Shown here piece after piece: positions 1-8,369 of a DNA stretch of 64,000 nt; positions within the stretch are counted from its first letter, which is position 1, and every line of letters begins with the position of its first letter. A program made the position numbers and the translations under genes. Under the pieces are notes generated by a model, which saw nothing but the letters and a program-made list of their open reading frames with translations, did not search any database and was not told where the DNA came from. The DNA is from CADEED01 sp041395625 (GTDB lineage: Bacteria; Pseudomonadota; Gammaproteobacteria; Steroidobacterales; Steroidobacteraceae): positions 62,001-126,000 of the forward strand of contig JAWLAE010000005.1 in assembly GCA_041395625.1 (NCBI GenBank). Reading direction: 5' to 3'.

Positions 1-858
1 GAGCTCGTCGTCCAGCCGCTGGGCGCTAGCCGCGCAGCGCGGGTGATCGATCTCACGATCATGCCACTCGATCTGCAGGAAACCCGCGGCTATCTGCTGC
101 TCGAGATCAGTGATGCCACGCAGCGGCAACGCATCGCGCGCGACAGCGATCTGCTGGCGCGACTCGACGGCAGCCGGCAGATGGTTCGGCAGCTCGCACA
201 CGAGATCAAGAACCCGCTCGGCGGTTTACGCGGCGCAGCGCAACTACTCGAGCGCGAACTCGGTGCGCCAGGCTTACGCGAATACACCTCGGTAATCATC
301 CGCGAAGCAGACCGGCTGACGGCGCTGGTCGACTCCATGTTGGGCCCGGTCCGCGTGCCGCAGAAGTCGGTAGTCAACGTCCATGAGCTCTGTGAGCATG
401 TGTTTCGTTTGCTGCAGAGCGAAGCGCCAGGCACGGTACTGCTCGAACGGGACTATGATCCGAGCCTGCCGGACGTCACGGTCGATTCGCACCAGATCAT
501 CCAGGCCCTGCTCAATATCGGTCGTAACGCGCTGCAGGCGATCGGCGAGCGTGGCCATGTCGTCATGCGTACCCGTGCACTCAGCAACATCAGTATCGGC
601 CCGGTGCGACATCGGCTCGTAGCCAGTGTCGCGATCGAAGACAATGGCACCGGGGTGCCGGCCGCCATTCGCGAGACGCTGTTCTATCCGCTGGTTACCG
701 GACGCAGCACGGGCACGGGTCTAGGTCTCGCGGTGTCGCAGGAGCTCGTCACGCGCCACGGTGGTTTGATCGAGTACACCAGCAGGCCCGGTGCGACTGT
801 CTTCACGATTCTCCTGCCGCTTGCGGATCCGGCTTCCCACCATGGATCGGCGGCCTGA
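1..858 (+). CDS. ntrB: Nitrogen regulation sensor kinase NtrB (5' partial)
   Basis: Histidine kinase/phosphatase that sets the phosphorylation of NtrC in response to nitrogen status. The reading frame is open to the left edge, so the N-terminal PAS part is cut; a GTG at 43 is only an internal codon. Visible are the end of a PAS-like region, the H-box QLAHEIKNPLGG (His is the phospho-acceptor), the N-box region LLNIGRNALQAI, the G1 box DNGTGVP and the G2 box GTGLGLAVSQE. The short HEIKNPLGG form is typical of NtrB. The gene ends at 858, one base before the ATG at 860 that I prefer for ntrC, so the pair is translationally coupled. An orphan PAS kinase is the alternative, but the neighbour makes NtrB nearly certain. 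Confidence 0.93.
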   Translation, partial: ELVVQPLGASRAARVIDLTIMPLDLQETRGYLLLEISDATQRQRIARDSDLLARLDGSRQMVRQLAHEIKNPLGGLRGAAQLLERELGAPGLREYTSVIIREADRLTALVDSMLGPVRVPQKSVVNVHELCEHVFRLLQSEAPGTVLLERDYDPSLPDVTVDSHQIIQALLNIGRNALQAIGERGHVVMRTRALSNISIGPVRHRLVASVAIEDNGTGVPAAIRETLFYPLVTGRSTGTGLGLAVSQELVTRHGGLIEYTSRPGATVFTILLPLADPASHHGSAA

Positions 859-859
859 G

Positions 860-2263
860 ATGACGGCTACCACCACAGCGCCGCTGCAGGTCTGGCTGGT
901 CGAAGACGATGCATCGATACGTTGGGTACTCGAGCGGGCACTGCAGAACGGCGGCATGCAGATGCGCGCCTTCGAGGCAGCCGAGCCCGCGCTGGCCGCA
1001 CTGGCGGCGGAAACGCCCGACGTGCTGCTAACCGACATACGCATGCCTGGCAAGTCGGGGCTCGACCTGCTGAAGGAAGTGCGCACGCGGCAGCCGCAGT
1101 TGCCCGTGATCGTCATGACGGCACATTCCGATCTGCCGAGCGCAGTCTCTGCCTACGAAGGCGGCGCGTTCGAGTATCTGCCGAAGCCGTTCGATATCGA
1201 TCATGCCGTGGAGCTGGTGCGGCGCGCCGGCAGCAATGCTCGCCGTGACGACGTGCCGCAGACCGAGTTGCCACGCATGCCGGAGTTGTTAGGCCGCGCG
1301 CCGGCGATGCAGACCGTTTTTCGCGCCATCGGACGACTGGCGAAGTCGAGCGTCCAGGTACTGATCACGGGCGAATCCGGCACCGGTAAAGAGCTCGTGG
1401 CGCGGGCGTTGCACGAGCACAGCCCGCGCGCCGGCAAACCCTTCGTAGCGCTCAACAGCGCAGCCATCCCGGCCGAGCTGCTCGAATCCGAGTTGTTCGG
1501 CCACGAACGCGGCGCCTACACCGGAGCGGACACGCAGCGGCGCGGACGCTTCGAGCAGGCCAGCGGCGGCACGCTGTTTCTCGATGAAATCGGTGACATG
1601 CCGATCGCGCTGCAAACCCGGCTGCTGCGGGTGCTCGCCGAGGGTGAGTTCTACCGGGTCGGCGGCCAGACGTCGATACGTGTCGACGTCCGCGTGATCG
1701 CCGCGACACATCAGAACCTGGAGCAGCGCGTGGCGCGCGGCGACTTTCGCGAAGACCTGTTCCATCGGCTGAACGTCATTCGAATCGAGCTTCCGCCGCT
1801 GCGCCAGCGGGCAGAGGACATTCCGGCCTTGCTCGCGCACTATCTCGCGCAGGCAGCTACCGAGCTCGGCACGGGAACCAAAACTCTCGCGGCCGACGCC
1901 GAGGAGCGGCTGGTGAGGCACTCGTGGCCCGGCAATGTGCGTGAACTGGTGAATCTGTGTCGCCGACTCGTGGCACTGGCACCGGGTAGTGTGATCGAGC
2001 TGCACGATCTGCCTACCAGCATGCGTGACGCCGCTGCGCCACCCGGCGACGACTGGGAGGCGGCCCTCACGCGCTGGGCGGACGCGCAGCCGGCCGACGC
2101 GGCACGACCTTGGTTGGCCCGGGCCCTGCCTCAATTCGAACGCCTGCTGATCGAGGCGGCGCTGCGCCGGACGGGCGGTCATCGCCAGGAAGCCGCCCGG
2201 GTACTGGGCTGGGGCCGCAATACGCTGACGCGCAAATGCAAGGAACTCGGAATCGGCGACTGA
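860..2263 (+). CDS. ntrC: Nitrogen regulator NtrC, sigma-54 activator
   Basis: Response regulator that activates sigma-54 promoters of nitrogen genes when phosphorylated by NtrB. Order: receiver (about residues 8-120, phospho-acceptor Asp59 in LLTDIRMPGKSG), AAA+ domain (Walker A GESGTGKE near 171; LFLDEIGDMP Walker B), and a C-terminal Fis-type helix-turn-helix ending in TLTRKCKELGI. The sigma-54 contact loop reads GAYTGA (residues 218-223) instead of the usual GAFTGA. I take the ATG at 860 (467 aa, close to the usual 469); an in-frame ATG at 842 would overlap ntrB by 17 bases. No strong Shine-Dalgarno sequence precedes either, which fits coupling to ntrB. Confidence 0.95.
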   Translation: MTATTTAPLQVWLVEDDASIRWVLERALQNGGMQMRAFEAAEPALAALAAETPDVLLTDIRMPGKSGLDLLKEVRTRQPQLPVIVMTAHSDLPSAVSAYEGGAFEYLPKPFDIDHAVELVRRAGSNARRDDVPQTELPRMPELLGRAPAMQTVFRAIGRLAKSSVQVLITGESGTGKELVARALHEHSPRAGKPFVALNSAAIPAELLESELFGHERGAYTGADTQRRGRFEQASGGTLFLDEIGDMPIALQTRLLRVLAEGEFYRVGGQTSIRVDVRVIAATHQNLEQRVARGDFREDLFHRLNVIRIELPPLRQRAEDIPALLAHYLAQAATELGTGTKTLAADAEERLVRHSWPGNVRELVNLCRRLVALAPGSVIELHDLPTSMRDAAAPPGDDWEAALTRWADAQPADAARPWLARALPQFERLLIEAALRRTGGHRQEAARVLGWGRNTLTRKCKELGIGD

Positions 2264-2405
2264 GCACTTAACGCGCACAGGTCGTTACATAACCAAGGGT
2301 GTGCTTGAAGCACGTCGCAGTTCCGTCGTGCCGCAGTGGTCAAGCGGTCGGCGTGCGACGACACTAACAACATAGCATTCGCTTTGTTGTTTGGAGTTCT
2401 GTGTC

Positions 2406-2531
2406 GTGACCGAAGTTGTCGTGCAGGCGTCCCGTACGCCTGGTGTCAGTGGTTTTCTGTTCATCACCTTGGGCGCGATCGCTGCCGTAGCGGTGCTTTG
2501 GTTCCTCGACCACAAGCGCAGCAACAACTAG
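2406..2531 (+). CDS. Small hypothetical membrane protein, 41 aa
   Basis: Unrecognised short gene. It starts at GTG 2406 with a good ribosome-binding site (GGAG at 2393-2396, nine bases before the start) and ends at TAG 2529-2531. The product has a polar N-terminus (TEVVVQASRTPG), one hydrophobic helix of about 18 residues (FLFITLGAIAAVAVLWFL) and a short positive tail (DHKRSNN). This is a single-pass peptide with the tail probably in the cytoplasm. It stands alone between ntrC and the convergent pyrD. The spacing and the clean transmembrane pattern argue for a real gene, but no homologue is recalled, so chance is not excluded. Confidence 0.55.
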   Translation: MTEVVVQASRTPGVSGFLFITLGAIAAVAVLWFLDHKRSNN

Positions 2532-2562
2532 CGCCGCCGCCGGACGGCGGGGCCAACGGCGG

Positions 2563-3513
2563 TCAGGCCGTGTGCAGCGAGCCCACGAGCTCGCGCAGAT
2601 CCCGCATGCCGTGGGCGCGCAGATAGCTGGCAATGCCCGTATTGACCTTGCTGCACACGTGCGGGTCGTAGAATAGCGCGGTGCCGATACCAATGGCCGT
2701 CGCGCCTGCGATCATGAACTCGAGCGCATCCTCGGCCGTTGTGATGCCGCCCTGACCAATGATCGGCACGTCGTGGCGCCTTGCCACGTCGTATACCTGG
2801 TGAACCTTCAGCAGCGCTATCGGCTTGATCGCCGGGCCCGACAGCCCACCCTGCACGTTGCCAATTACCGGGCGTCGGGTGCGCGAATCGATGGCCATGC
2901 CCATCACCGTGTTGATCACGGCCAGGCCGTCCGTGCCGGCTTCAATGCAGCGGCGGGCGTTCTCGCGAATGTCAGTCTGATTGGGCGATAGCTTGGTGAT
3001 AATTGGTTTGGTCGTTACGCGCCGACAGGCTTCTACGACCTGCGCTGACATGTCGGGATAGTTGCCAAATGCGACGCCGCCCTCTTTGACATTGGGGCAG
3101 GAGATGTTGATCTCGATGGCGTCGATCGGCGAATCGTCGAAGCGTCGCGTAACTTCGACATACTCCTCGATGGTCGAGCCGGAGACATTGGCGAAGAAAC
3201 GGGTCTCGGTAAAGTCGAGCGTCGGCAGGATGTGGCTGACGACGTACTCGGTGCCGGGATTCTGCAGACCGATCGCGTTCAGCATGCCGGCCGAGGTTTC
3301 ATAGACGCGGTGCGGCCGGTTGCCGAGGCGCGCCGTACCGGTCGTGCCTTTCAGTACGATAGCGCCGACCTCGGTGTTGGAGAAACCAGCGACGCGCGTG
3401 TACTCCTCGCCAAAGCCAACGCAACCTGACAGGAGCACGATGGGCGAGGCGAGTTCGAGCCCGCAGAAGTCGATGCTGAGTGGTGGGGCAACGGGAGTGG
3501 ATACGGCGGCCAT
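2563..3513 (-). CDS. pyrD: Dihydroorotate dehydrogenase, class 1B-like catalytic subunit
   Basis: Oxidises dihydroorotate to orotate in pyrimidine synthesis, with FMN. 316 aa. The N-terminus (DFCGLELASPIVLLSGCVGFG) and the catalytic-loop motif NISCPNVKEGG, with Cys as base, mark class 1 enzymes. Class 2, the usual membrane enzyme of gammaproteobacteria, uses Ser. The C-terminal half carries the FMN-phosphate glycine motifs (IIGQGGITTAEDALEFMIAGA). Class 1B normally pairs with a PyrK electron-transfer subunit, which is not present here. The start (ATG, 3511-3513) lies 33 bases from the divergent trmL start. Class is inferred from motifs, not from an alignment. Confidence 0.9.
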   Translation of the reverse strand: MAAVSTPVAPPLSIDFCGLELASPIVLLSGCVGFGEEYTRVAGFSNTEVGAIVLKGTTGTARLGNRPHRVYETSAGMLNAIGLQNPGTEYVVSHILPTLDFTETRFFANVSGSTIEEYVEVTRRFDDSPIDAIEINISCPNVKEGGVAFGNYPDMSAQVVEACRRVTTKPIITKLSPNQTDIRENARRCIEAGTDGLAVINTVMGMAIDSRTRRPVIGNVQGGLSGPAIKPIALLKVHQVYDVARRHDVPIIGQGGITTAEDALEFMIAGATAIGIGTALFYDPHVCSKVNTGIASYLRAHGMRDLRELVGSLHTA

Positions 3514-3546
3514 GGCGAGGATTTTACTCGGTTATCATCGCGCCCG

Positions 3547-4029
3547 ATGTTCCACCTCGTCTTGTTCGAGCCTGAAATCCCGCCCAATACCGGCAATCTG
3601 ATTCGCTTGTGCGCCAACACCGGTTGTACGCTGCACTTGATCCGGCCGCTGGGATTCGATCTGGATCGCAAGTCTGTGCGCCGAGCCGGCCTCGACTACG
3701 AGGAAATGGCGACGGTGCAGGTGCACGCCGACCTGGCCGCTTGCCGCCGCGAGTTGCCCGGTCGCTGGTTCGCAGTGGAGACAGGCGGCGGGCAGCGGCA
3801 CGTCGACGTGCGGTTTCAGCCAGGTGACGTCCTGCTGTTTGGCTCCGAGCGTCGCGGCCTGCCGCTGCCGGTCTTGGCCGAGTTCGCCACCGAGCACATC
3901 GTCACGCTGCCGATGCGGCCTGACAATCGCAGCTTGAACTTGTCGAACGCGGCTGCAATCGCCGTTTACGAGGCCTGGCGCCAGCAGGACTTCGCGGGTT
4001 CGATTCCGGCGGCCAAGCCGTTCGCTTGA
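3547..4029 (+). CDS. trmL: tRNA (cytidine/uridine-34 2'-O)-methyltransferase TrmL
   Basis: SPOUT-class enzyme that methylates the 2'-OH of the wobble base in tRNA-Leu isoacceptors. 160 aa, normal for the family. The family motifs are all present: PEIPPNTGNLIRLCANTG at the N-terminus, the knot loop FGSERRGLP, and PMRPDNRSLNLSNAAAIAVYE at the C-terminus, which binds S-adenosylmethionine. In E. coli this gene also lies next to the gpsA/secB/grxC group, as here. The divergent gap to pyrD is only 33 bases, so the two promoters must overlap. Confidence 0.96.
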   Translation: MFHLVLFEPEIPPNTGNLIRLCANTGCTLHLIRPLGFDLDRKSVRRAGLDYEEMATVQVHADLAACRRELPGRWFAVETGGGQRHVDVRFQPGDVLLFGSERRGLPLPVLAEFATEHIVTLPMRPDNRSLNLSNAAAIAVYEAWRQQDFAGSIPAAKPFA

Positions 4030-4037
4030 CCGGCAGC

Positions 4038-5072
4038 CTAACTATCGAACATCCGCCATTCCGGTTGATAGTTGATGCCTAGCTGCACGATGCGGCTAAG
4101 CAAAGCCGGGTATTGGATGCCGGTGCGCTCGGCAGACTCGGCGAAATCCTCACCGAAGGTGAGATTGGGATTGGCGTTCGCCTCCAGCACATAGACCTTA
4201 CCGTCGGCGGAGAGCCGCAGGTCCATGCGTCCGTAGCCACTCATGTGCAGCGAGCGATAGATGCGTTTGGCCAGCGCCGCGAGACTGGTTTGCATGGCGG
4301 CAGGCAGGTCGTCGGCGACGCCCGTGCGGATGCCGTGCTTGCGCTGGTAGTCAGGGTCCCACTTGACCTTGCGGGTGGCGATACCGGCCTGCACGTCCGA
4401 GAGCGTGCCGAAGTCCAGCTCCCACACGGGAAAGGTTTGCAGCCGATCGTTGCCGAGCACGCCGATATAGAGCTCGCGGCCGTCGATATATTGCTCCGCG
4501 ATGGCATCGCTGTTGGTCTGCTCGTGAATGAACTGCACCCGTTCGCGTAGCCGGCTGCTGTCGTTGACGATCGACGCCTGTGAAATCCCGAATGAGGCGT
4601 CTTCGGTCGCCGATTTGACGATCAACGGGAACTTGGGTTTGCGCGGCGCTTTGTAGCCCTTGCGCCACGGAAAGAGATGGAACTCCGGCGTCAGTATGCG
4701 GTGATAGGCCAGCACCTGTTTGGTCAGCACCTTGTCACGCGAGATCATCATGCCGCGCGGATTGCAGCCGGTATACGGCTGACGCATCAGCTCGAGGTAG
4801 GCGACGACGTAGTGGTCGTAGGTGACGATGCCGGAGAACTCCTCCAGCAGATTGAAGACGATGTCCGGCTTGAAATCGCCGACTGCTCGACGCAGCTCGC
4901 CGATCTGATCGCCAATGCCGAGTACCCGTACTTCGTGACCGAGATTCACGAGCGTCGACATCACGTTGTATTCCGTGCGGCATTCCTCGATCGCGCTCTC
5001 CGGCAGTCCCTTGAGATCTTCCGGCGGCACGAGGCTCTCGTGCACCAGCAACAGGATACGGAGTTTCTTCAT
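4038..5072 (-). CDS. ATP-grasp ligase of the D-Ala-D-Ala ligase type
   Basis: 344 aa. The fold is recognisable from VKSATEDASFGIS (nucleotide loop), EQYIDGRELYIGVLGN (central strand) and the C-terminal metal-binding stretch MDLRLSADGKVYVLEANANPN, which matches the DxR...ExNxNP pattern of Ddl-type enzymes. These join a carboxylate, through an acyl phosphate, to an amine. The N-terminal domain (KLRILLLVHESLVPPED...) differs from true Ddl, and the cell-wall ddl is expected in the mur cluster, so the substrate is unknown. Its start overlaps the stop of the upstream metallopeptidase gene by four bases (ATGA), so the two are co-translated and probably work together. Confidence 0.8.
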   Translation of the reverse strand: MKKLRILLLVHESLVPPEDLKGLPESAIEECRTEYNVMSTLVNLGHEVRVLGIGDQIGELRRAVGDFKPDIVFNLLEEFSGIVTYDHYVVAYLELMRQPYTGCNPRGMMISRDKVLTKQVLAYHRILTPEFHLFPWRKGYKAPRKPKFPLIVKSATEDASFGISQASIVNDSSRLRERVQFIHEQTNSDAIAEQYIDGRELYIGVLGNDRLQTFPVWELDFGTLSDVQAGIATRKVKWDPDYQRKHGIRTGVADDLPAAMQTSLAALAKRIYRSLHMSGYGRMDLRLSADGKVYVLEANANPNLTFGEDFAESAERTGIQYPALLSRIVQLGINYQPEWRMFDS

Positions 5073-6103
5073 AGCGCGTAGTTCTCCCGATTTCTTTTCA
5101 TTACGTCGAGTACCACACGCTCGAGCAGACGTGCGACGTCGCGCTTGCTGCGGCGCCGGTCGCGCGCAAGTCTCAGATCCAGCTGGCGCGCGCGTTGTGT
5201 GACGGTCGTGAGGGCGTGCTCGACGACGTACGGATGCAGTCTTGCGCGCCGTACCAATAGGCGCTCGAGCTGCGGACTCACGTCACGCAGGAAGCTCGCG
5301 GCCGATTTGCCGGCAGGTCGGCGTTGCGGGGTGGCGAAGACACGCGTCAAGCGTGTGTCGTAACGACCATCTGTCAGATCGTAGCGGGCCAGCTTGCGGC
5401 GGTAGTGAGCACCCAGGGTCTGCCGCAGCTTGGACACGGGCTCCACTGGCTGGCGACTGCGACGTTTGGGCGGCTGGTCGCCGATCTCGGCCATCAGTGC
5501 GTCGACGTATTCGAGCTTCTTGAGCGCCGGCCAGCCGGCATAGTCGCGGCGCCAGCGCGCCCGCGGCTGCATCCAGACAGCGAAGGTCTCGGCGAAGTCT
5601 TCGGTGGGATGACTTTGCGCGTACCAGTGGCCGAGATGCAGCACGTAGCGCCGACTGCTGGGTCGGGATGTGTACACGCTGGGGTAGCGCTTGGAAGCGG
5701 GACCGAACACCGCACGCCAGTCGCGTCGTCGTCGCAGTTCAAAGGCTGTGTCGAGGGCATGCGCTGCCTCGTGCCGCAGCACTCGCATCAGCCATTTGCT
5801 GTCGCCACCCTCGACCTGCTGCATGAAGCGTCGTTCCAGACGCCTGAGCTTGGGATCGGCAAGATAGAAGGGCACGGCGATGCCGGGTATGCCATCTGGC
5901 GAGAACCATTCGATCCCGTACCACACGTGCGGCTTGAAGCGGATGCCTCGCCCGCGCAGCTCCCGGTACAGCTGCTGTACGTGTTTGGCGACCCAGCCTC
6001 GCCGGATGTCGAGGTGCAGATCCGCGAAGCGCAGCTCGAGCAGCTGCTCATCGTCGAGGCGTCGCCAGTAGCGGTGTTTGCTCGCACGCGCAGACGGCGT
6101 CAT
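5069..6103 (-). CDS. Putative zinc metallopeptidase (HExxH)
   Basis: 344 aa, very rich in Arg. A HEAAH motif in LRHEAAHALDTAFELRRR supplies two zinc-binding His and the catalytic Glu, and EDFAETFAVW about 60 residues later would supply a Glu zinc ligand, as in gluzincin-like and 'Mx-type' putative peptidases. No signal peptide is seen, so it is cytoplasmic unless exported otherwise. A basic C-terminal third (many RR pairs) is unusual. The gene is coupled on both sides: its start overlaps the gpsA stop by one base (TGATG) and its stop overlaps the ATP-grasp start by four. Function is unknown; family assignment is by motif only. Confidence 0.7.
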   Translation of the reverse strand: MTPSARASKHRYWRRLDDEQLLELRFADLHLDIRRGWVAKHVQQLYRELRGRGIRFKPHVWYGIEWFSPDGIPGIAVPFYLADPKLRRLERRFMQQVEGGDSKWLMRVLRHEAAHALDTAFELRRRRDWRAVFGPASKRYPSVYTSRPSSRRYVLHLGHWYAQSHPTEDFAETFAVWMQPRARWRRDYAGWPALKKLEYVDALMAEIGDQPPKRRSRQPVEPVSKLRQTLGAHYRRKLARYDLTDGRYDTRLTRVFATPQRRPAGKSAASFLRDVSPQLERLLVRRARLHPYVVEHALTTVTQRARQLDLRLARDRRRSKRDVARLLERVVLDVMKRNRENYAL

Positions 6104-7125
6104 CAGAATTCGGCCTTCACCGGTCGGGACATGAGCGCGCTCACGACGTCACCCGCCGGCGCTTTCTCGTACAATGTGCGGTAGATGCCCTCGACGATCG
6201 GCATCGAGACGTTCGCGCGAGTTGCCACATCGAATACGGCGCGCGCCGCCTGATAACCCTCGACCACCTGCCCGATATCCGCCAGCGCTTCGTCGACGCT
6301 GCGACCGGCGGCCAGAGCGAGGCCGAAGCGGCGGTTGCGCGACAGGTTGTCAGTGCAGGTGAGCACGAGATCGCCTAGGCCCGCGAGCCCCATGAAAGTT
6401 TCCTTCTGTGCACCGAGCGCGACGCCCAGTCGTGTCATCTCGGCGAGACCACGGGTTATCAGCGCGATACGGGTATTGGCGCCGAATCCCAGACCATCGG
6501 ACAGCCCTGCGCCGACCGCGAGCACGTTCTTGACGGCGCCGCCGACCTCGACGCCGACGATGTCGCTGGACGTATACGCGCGAAAATTGGCGGATGACAG
6601 ACTGCGCGCAAGTCTCGCGGCGAACTCGTCGTCCGACGAGGCGATCGTCATCGCCGTCGGCAAGCCGGCACCGACCTCCTTGGCGAACGTCGGACCGGAC
6701 AATACGGCGACCGGCAGCTTGTCTCCGAACACCTCGCGCGCAACCTGATGAGGTAGCTTGCCGGTGCTGAGCTCGAAGCCCTTGGTAGCCCATGCCAGAC
6801 GTACTCGATCGTCGAGGAGGGGCGCGATCTCGACTAACAATCCGCGCAGCGCGTGGCTCGGTACCGCGATGACGACGTCTTGTGCGTCCGTCAGGGCGAC
6901 CGCCAGATCGTCCGTGACACTGAGTGTGTCGGGAAATACCGCCTCGGCCAGATAACGTTCGTTGCGGCGCGCTCGCGCCAGTGCCGCCACATGCTCACGA
7001 TCGCGGCCCCATAATCGGGTGGGATGGCCGGCGCGCGCGAACTGGATCGCGAGAGCCGTACCCCACGAACCCGCGCCGAGCACCGCCACCGGCTCGCGAG
7101 TGGGGTCTGCAGGCGGTTCGGTCAT
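6103..7125 (-). CDS. gpsA: Glycerol-3-phosphate dehydrogenase [NAD(P)+]
   Basis: Makes sn-glycerol 3-phosphate from dihydroxyacetone phosphate for phospholipid synthesis; soluble. 340 aa. Rossmann motif VAVLGAGSWGTALA at the N-terminus, then LSGPTFAKEV, and the catalytic-domain stretch GAVKNVLAVGAGLSDGLGFG with the conserved Lys and Asn, followed by ALITRGLAEM. It sits downstream of secB as in E. coli, although cysE, which follows gpsA there, is replaced by the metallopeptidase/ATP-grasp pair. Confidence 0.97.
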   Translation of the reverse strand: MTEPPADPTREPVAVLGAGSWGTALAIQFARAGHPTRLWGRDREHVAALARARRNERYLAEAVFPDTLSVTDDLAVALTDAQDVVIAVPSHALRGLLVEIAPLLDDRVRLAWATKGFELSTGKLPHQVAREVFGDKLPVAVLSGPTFAKEVGAGLPTAMTIASSDDEFAARLARSLSSANFRAYTSSDIVGVEVGGAVKNVLAVGAGLSDGLGFGANTRIALITRGLAEMTRLGVALGAQKETFMGLAGLGDLVLTCTDNLSRNRRFGLALAAGRSVDEALADIGQVVEGYQAARAVFDVATRANVSMPIVEGIYRTLYEKAPAGDVVSALMSRPVKAEF

Positions 7126-7142
7126 GATGTCGGCGTACAGCT

Positions 7143-7640
7143 TCAGTTCTTGGTCGGCTGCCGCTGCGCCTCGGCCATCGTTTCGGCATAGAGCGCGTCG
7201 AAGTTGACCGCCGGCAGTACGAACTGCGGAAAGCCGCCCTGCGTGACGAGTTGTGACACCACGGCTCGAGCATAGGGGAACAGCACGCCGGGACAGACGC
7301 TGCCAATGGCGCGTTTCTGATCGGCATCACCCAGATTGCGCACCAGGAACAGACCAGCTTGCTTCACTTCCACCAGAAACGCTGTCTTGTCGGCCTGCTT
7401 GGCGTCGACAGTGACCGTCAGTACGACCTCACGCACGTCCGGCGCCACCGTCGTCGACTGCGTATTCAGGTCCATCGAGAATTGCGGGTTCCATTCGCCG
7501 TCGACGCGTGGGCCGTTGGGTGCTTCGTAAGAACAATCCTTGAGATAAACCGTCTGCAGCGACAGATGGGGTGCGGTCTCGGCGCTCGCCTGTCCTGGTT
7601 GCGGCCCAGGCCCGTTCTGTGTGGGATCGTTGCTCGCCAT
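7143..7640 (-). CDS. secB: Protein-export chaperone SecB
   Basis: Tetrameric cytoplasmic chaperone that keeps precursors unfolded and passes them to SecA. 165 aa. The core pattern LQTVYLKDCSYEAPNGP near the N-terminus, then PGVLFPYARAVVSQLVTQGGFPQFVLPAVNFDALY, is diagnostic. The N-terminal 25 residues are a low-complexity Gln/Pro/Ala tail. The start ATG (7638-7640) has a strong GGAG seven to eight bases upstream. It is followed closely by gpsA and preceded by grxC on the same strand, the standard gammaproteobacterial order. Confidence 0.97.
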   Translation of the reverse strand: MASNDPTQNGPGPQPGQASAETAPHLSLQTVYLKDCSYEAPNGPRVDGEWNPQFSMDLNTQSTTVAPDVREVVLTVTVDAKQADKTAFLVEVKQAGLFLVRNLGDADQKRAIGSVCPGVLFPYARAVVSQLVTQGGFPQFVLPAVNFDALYAETMAEAQRQPTKN

Positions 7641-7678
7641 GAATGCTCCAGCCGAAATAGTTAGTCCTGAGTATAGTG

Positions 7679-7939
7679 TCAGCGACCGAGTAGCGGATCG
7701 AGCCCGCCCGCTGCCTCGAGCGCGTGCAGATCGTCACTGCCACCGACATGGTGCTCGCCGATGAAAATCTGTGGCACAGTGCGCTGACCGCTGCGAGTCA
7801 GCATTTCGCTGCGTTTCTGCGGCGTCGCCTCGATATCGATTTCCTCGAATGTCACGTGCTTGCGATTCAACAGCAGTCGCGCTCGCTCGCAGTATGGGCA
7901 CCAGCTGGTGGCATACATCACTACCTGAGGCTGCGTCAT
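7679..7939 (-). CDS. grxC: Glutaredoxin 3
   Basis: Small thiol-disulfide oxidoreductase reduced by glutathione. The active site is CPYC in MYATSWCPYCERARLLL; the glutathione-binding features TVPQIFIGEHHVGGSDDL are intact. I chose ATG 7939 (86 aa, against 83 in E. coli). A GTG at 7951 would add four residues and overlap the rhodanese stop, and cannot be excluded. It lies between the rhodanese and secB on the same strand. Confidence 0.95.
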   Translation of the reverse strand: MTQPQVVMYATSWCPYCERARLLLNRKHVTFEEIDIEATPQKRSEMLTRSGQRTVPQIFIGEHHVGGSDDLHALEAAGGLDPLLGR

Positions 7940-7943
7940 GCTC

Positions 7944-8369
7944 TCAGGCACCCTTCGCGACGGGCAGATTGTCGGTGCGCCAGCCGGTGAGGCCGCCGCG
8001 CAGATTGAACGCCTTGGTGAAGCCCTGCCCCTGCAGCTGACGCACCGCGGCGGCGGCGAGAGAGCCAGTGGCGCAATAGACGATCACCGGTTTTTCCTTG
8101 AATTTTTTCAGCGAATCCCCTGCTGTGAGGATTTGGTCGGACGCGAGATGGCGTGCGCCGACGATGTGACCAGCGGCGAATTCCTCCGCCTTGCGTATAT
8201 CGAGCACCAGCGCACCCTGATTCTGCAGCCGGATCATCTCCTGAGGCGACACCGACGCCGCGCTCGAGCCACGCTCGCGCATCTCGTAGGCGATGACCAG
8301 GACGGCAGCCAGTACGGCGAGGCCCACGAGCCCCGGGTGATTGCTGGCGTACTGTAGAAATTTGTCCAT
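7944..8369 (-). CDS. Membrane-anchored rhodanese-domain protein (YibN-like)
   Basis: 141 aa from ATG 8369 (MDKFLQYASNHPG). An N-terminal transmembrane helix (about residues 14-29, LVGLAVLAAVLVIAYE) is followed by one rhodanese domain with the motif LVLDIRKAEEFAAGHIVGARHL and the active-site loop VYCATGS, where Cys would carry the persulfide. The CxxG loop is followed by Ser, not the Arg common in thiosulfate sulfurtransferases. The frame is open further upstream (to 8519), but that extension is Pro/Arg-rich and unlike the family. This is the position of yibN in E. coli, first of the grxC-secB-gpsA group. The biological substrate is not known. Confidence 0.88.
   Translation of the reverse strand: MDKFLQYASNHPGLVGLAVLAAVLVIAYEMRERGSSAASVSPQEMIRLQNQGALVLDIRKAEEFAAGHIVGARHLASDQILTAGDSLKKFKEKPVIVYCATGSLAAAAVRQLQGQGFTKAFNLRGGLTGWRTDNLPVAKGA

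Noticed and set aside
1289..2278. Long minus-strand frame opposite ntrC; similar ones at 27063-28073 and 30370-31413
   Set aside because: Shadows of ntrC, the MBL hydrolase gene and bkdA1/bkdA2; composition follows third-position GC of the real genes.
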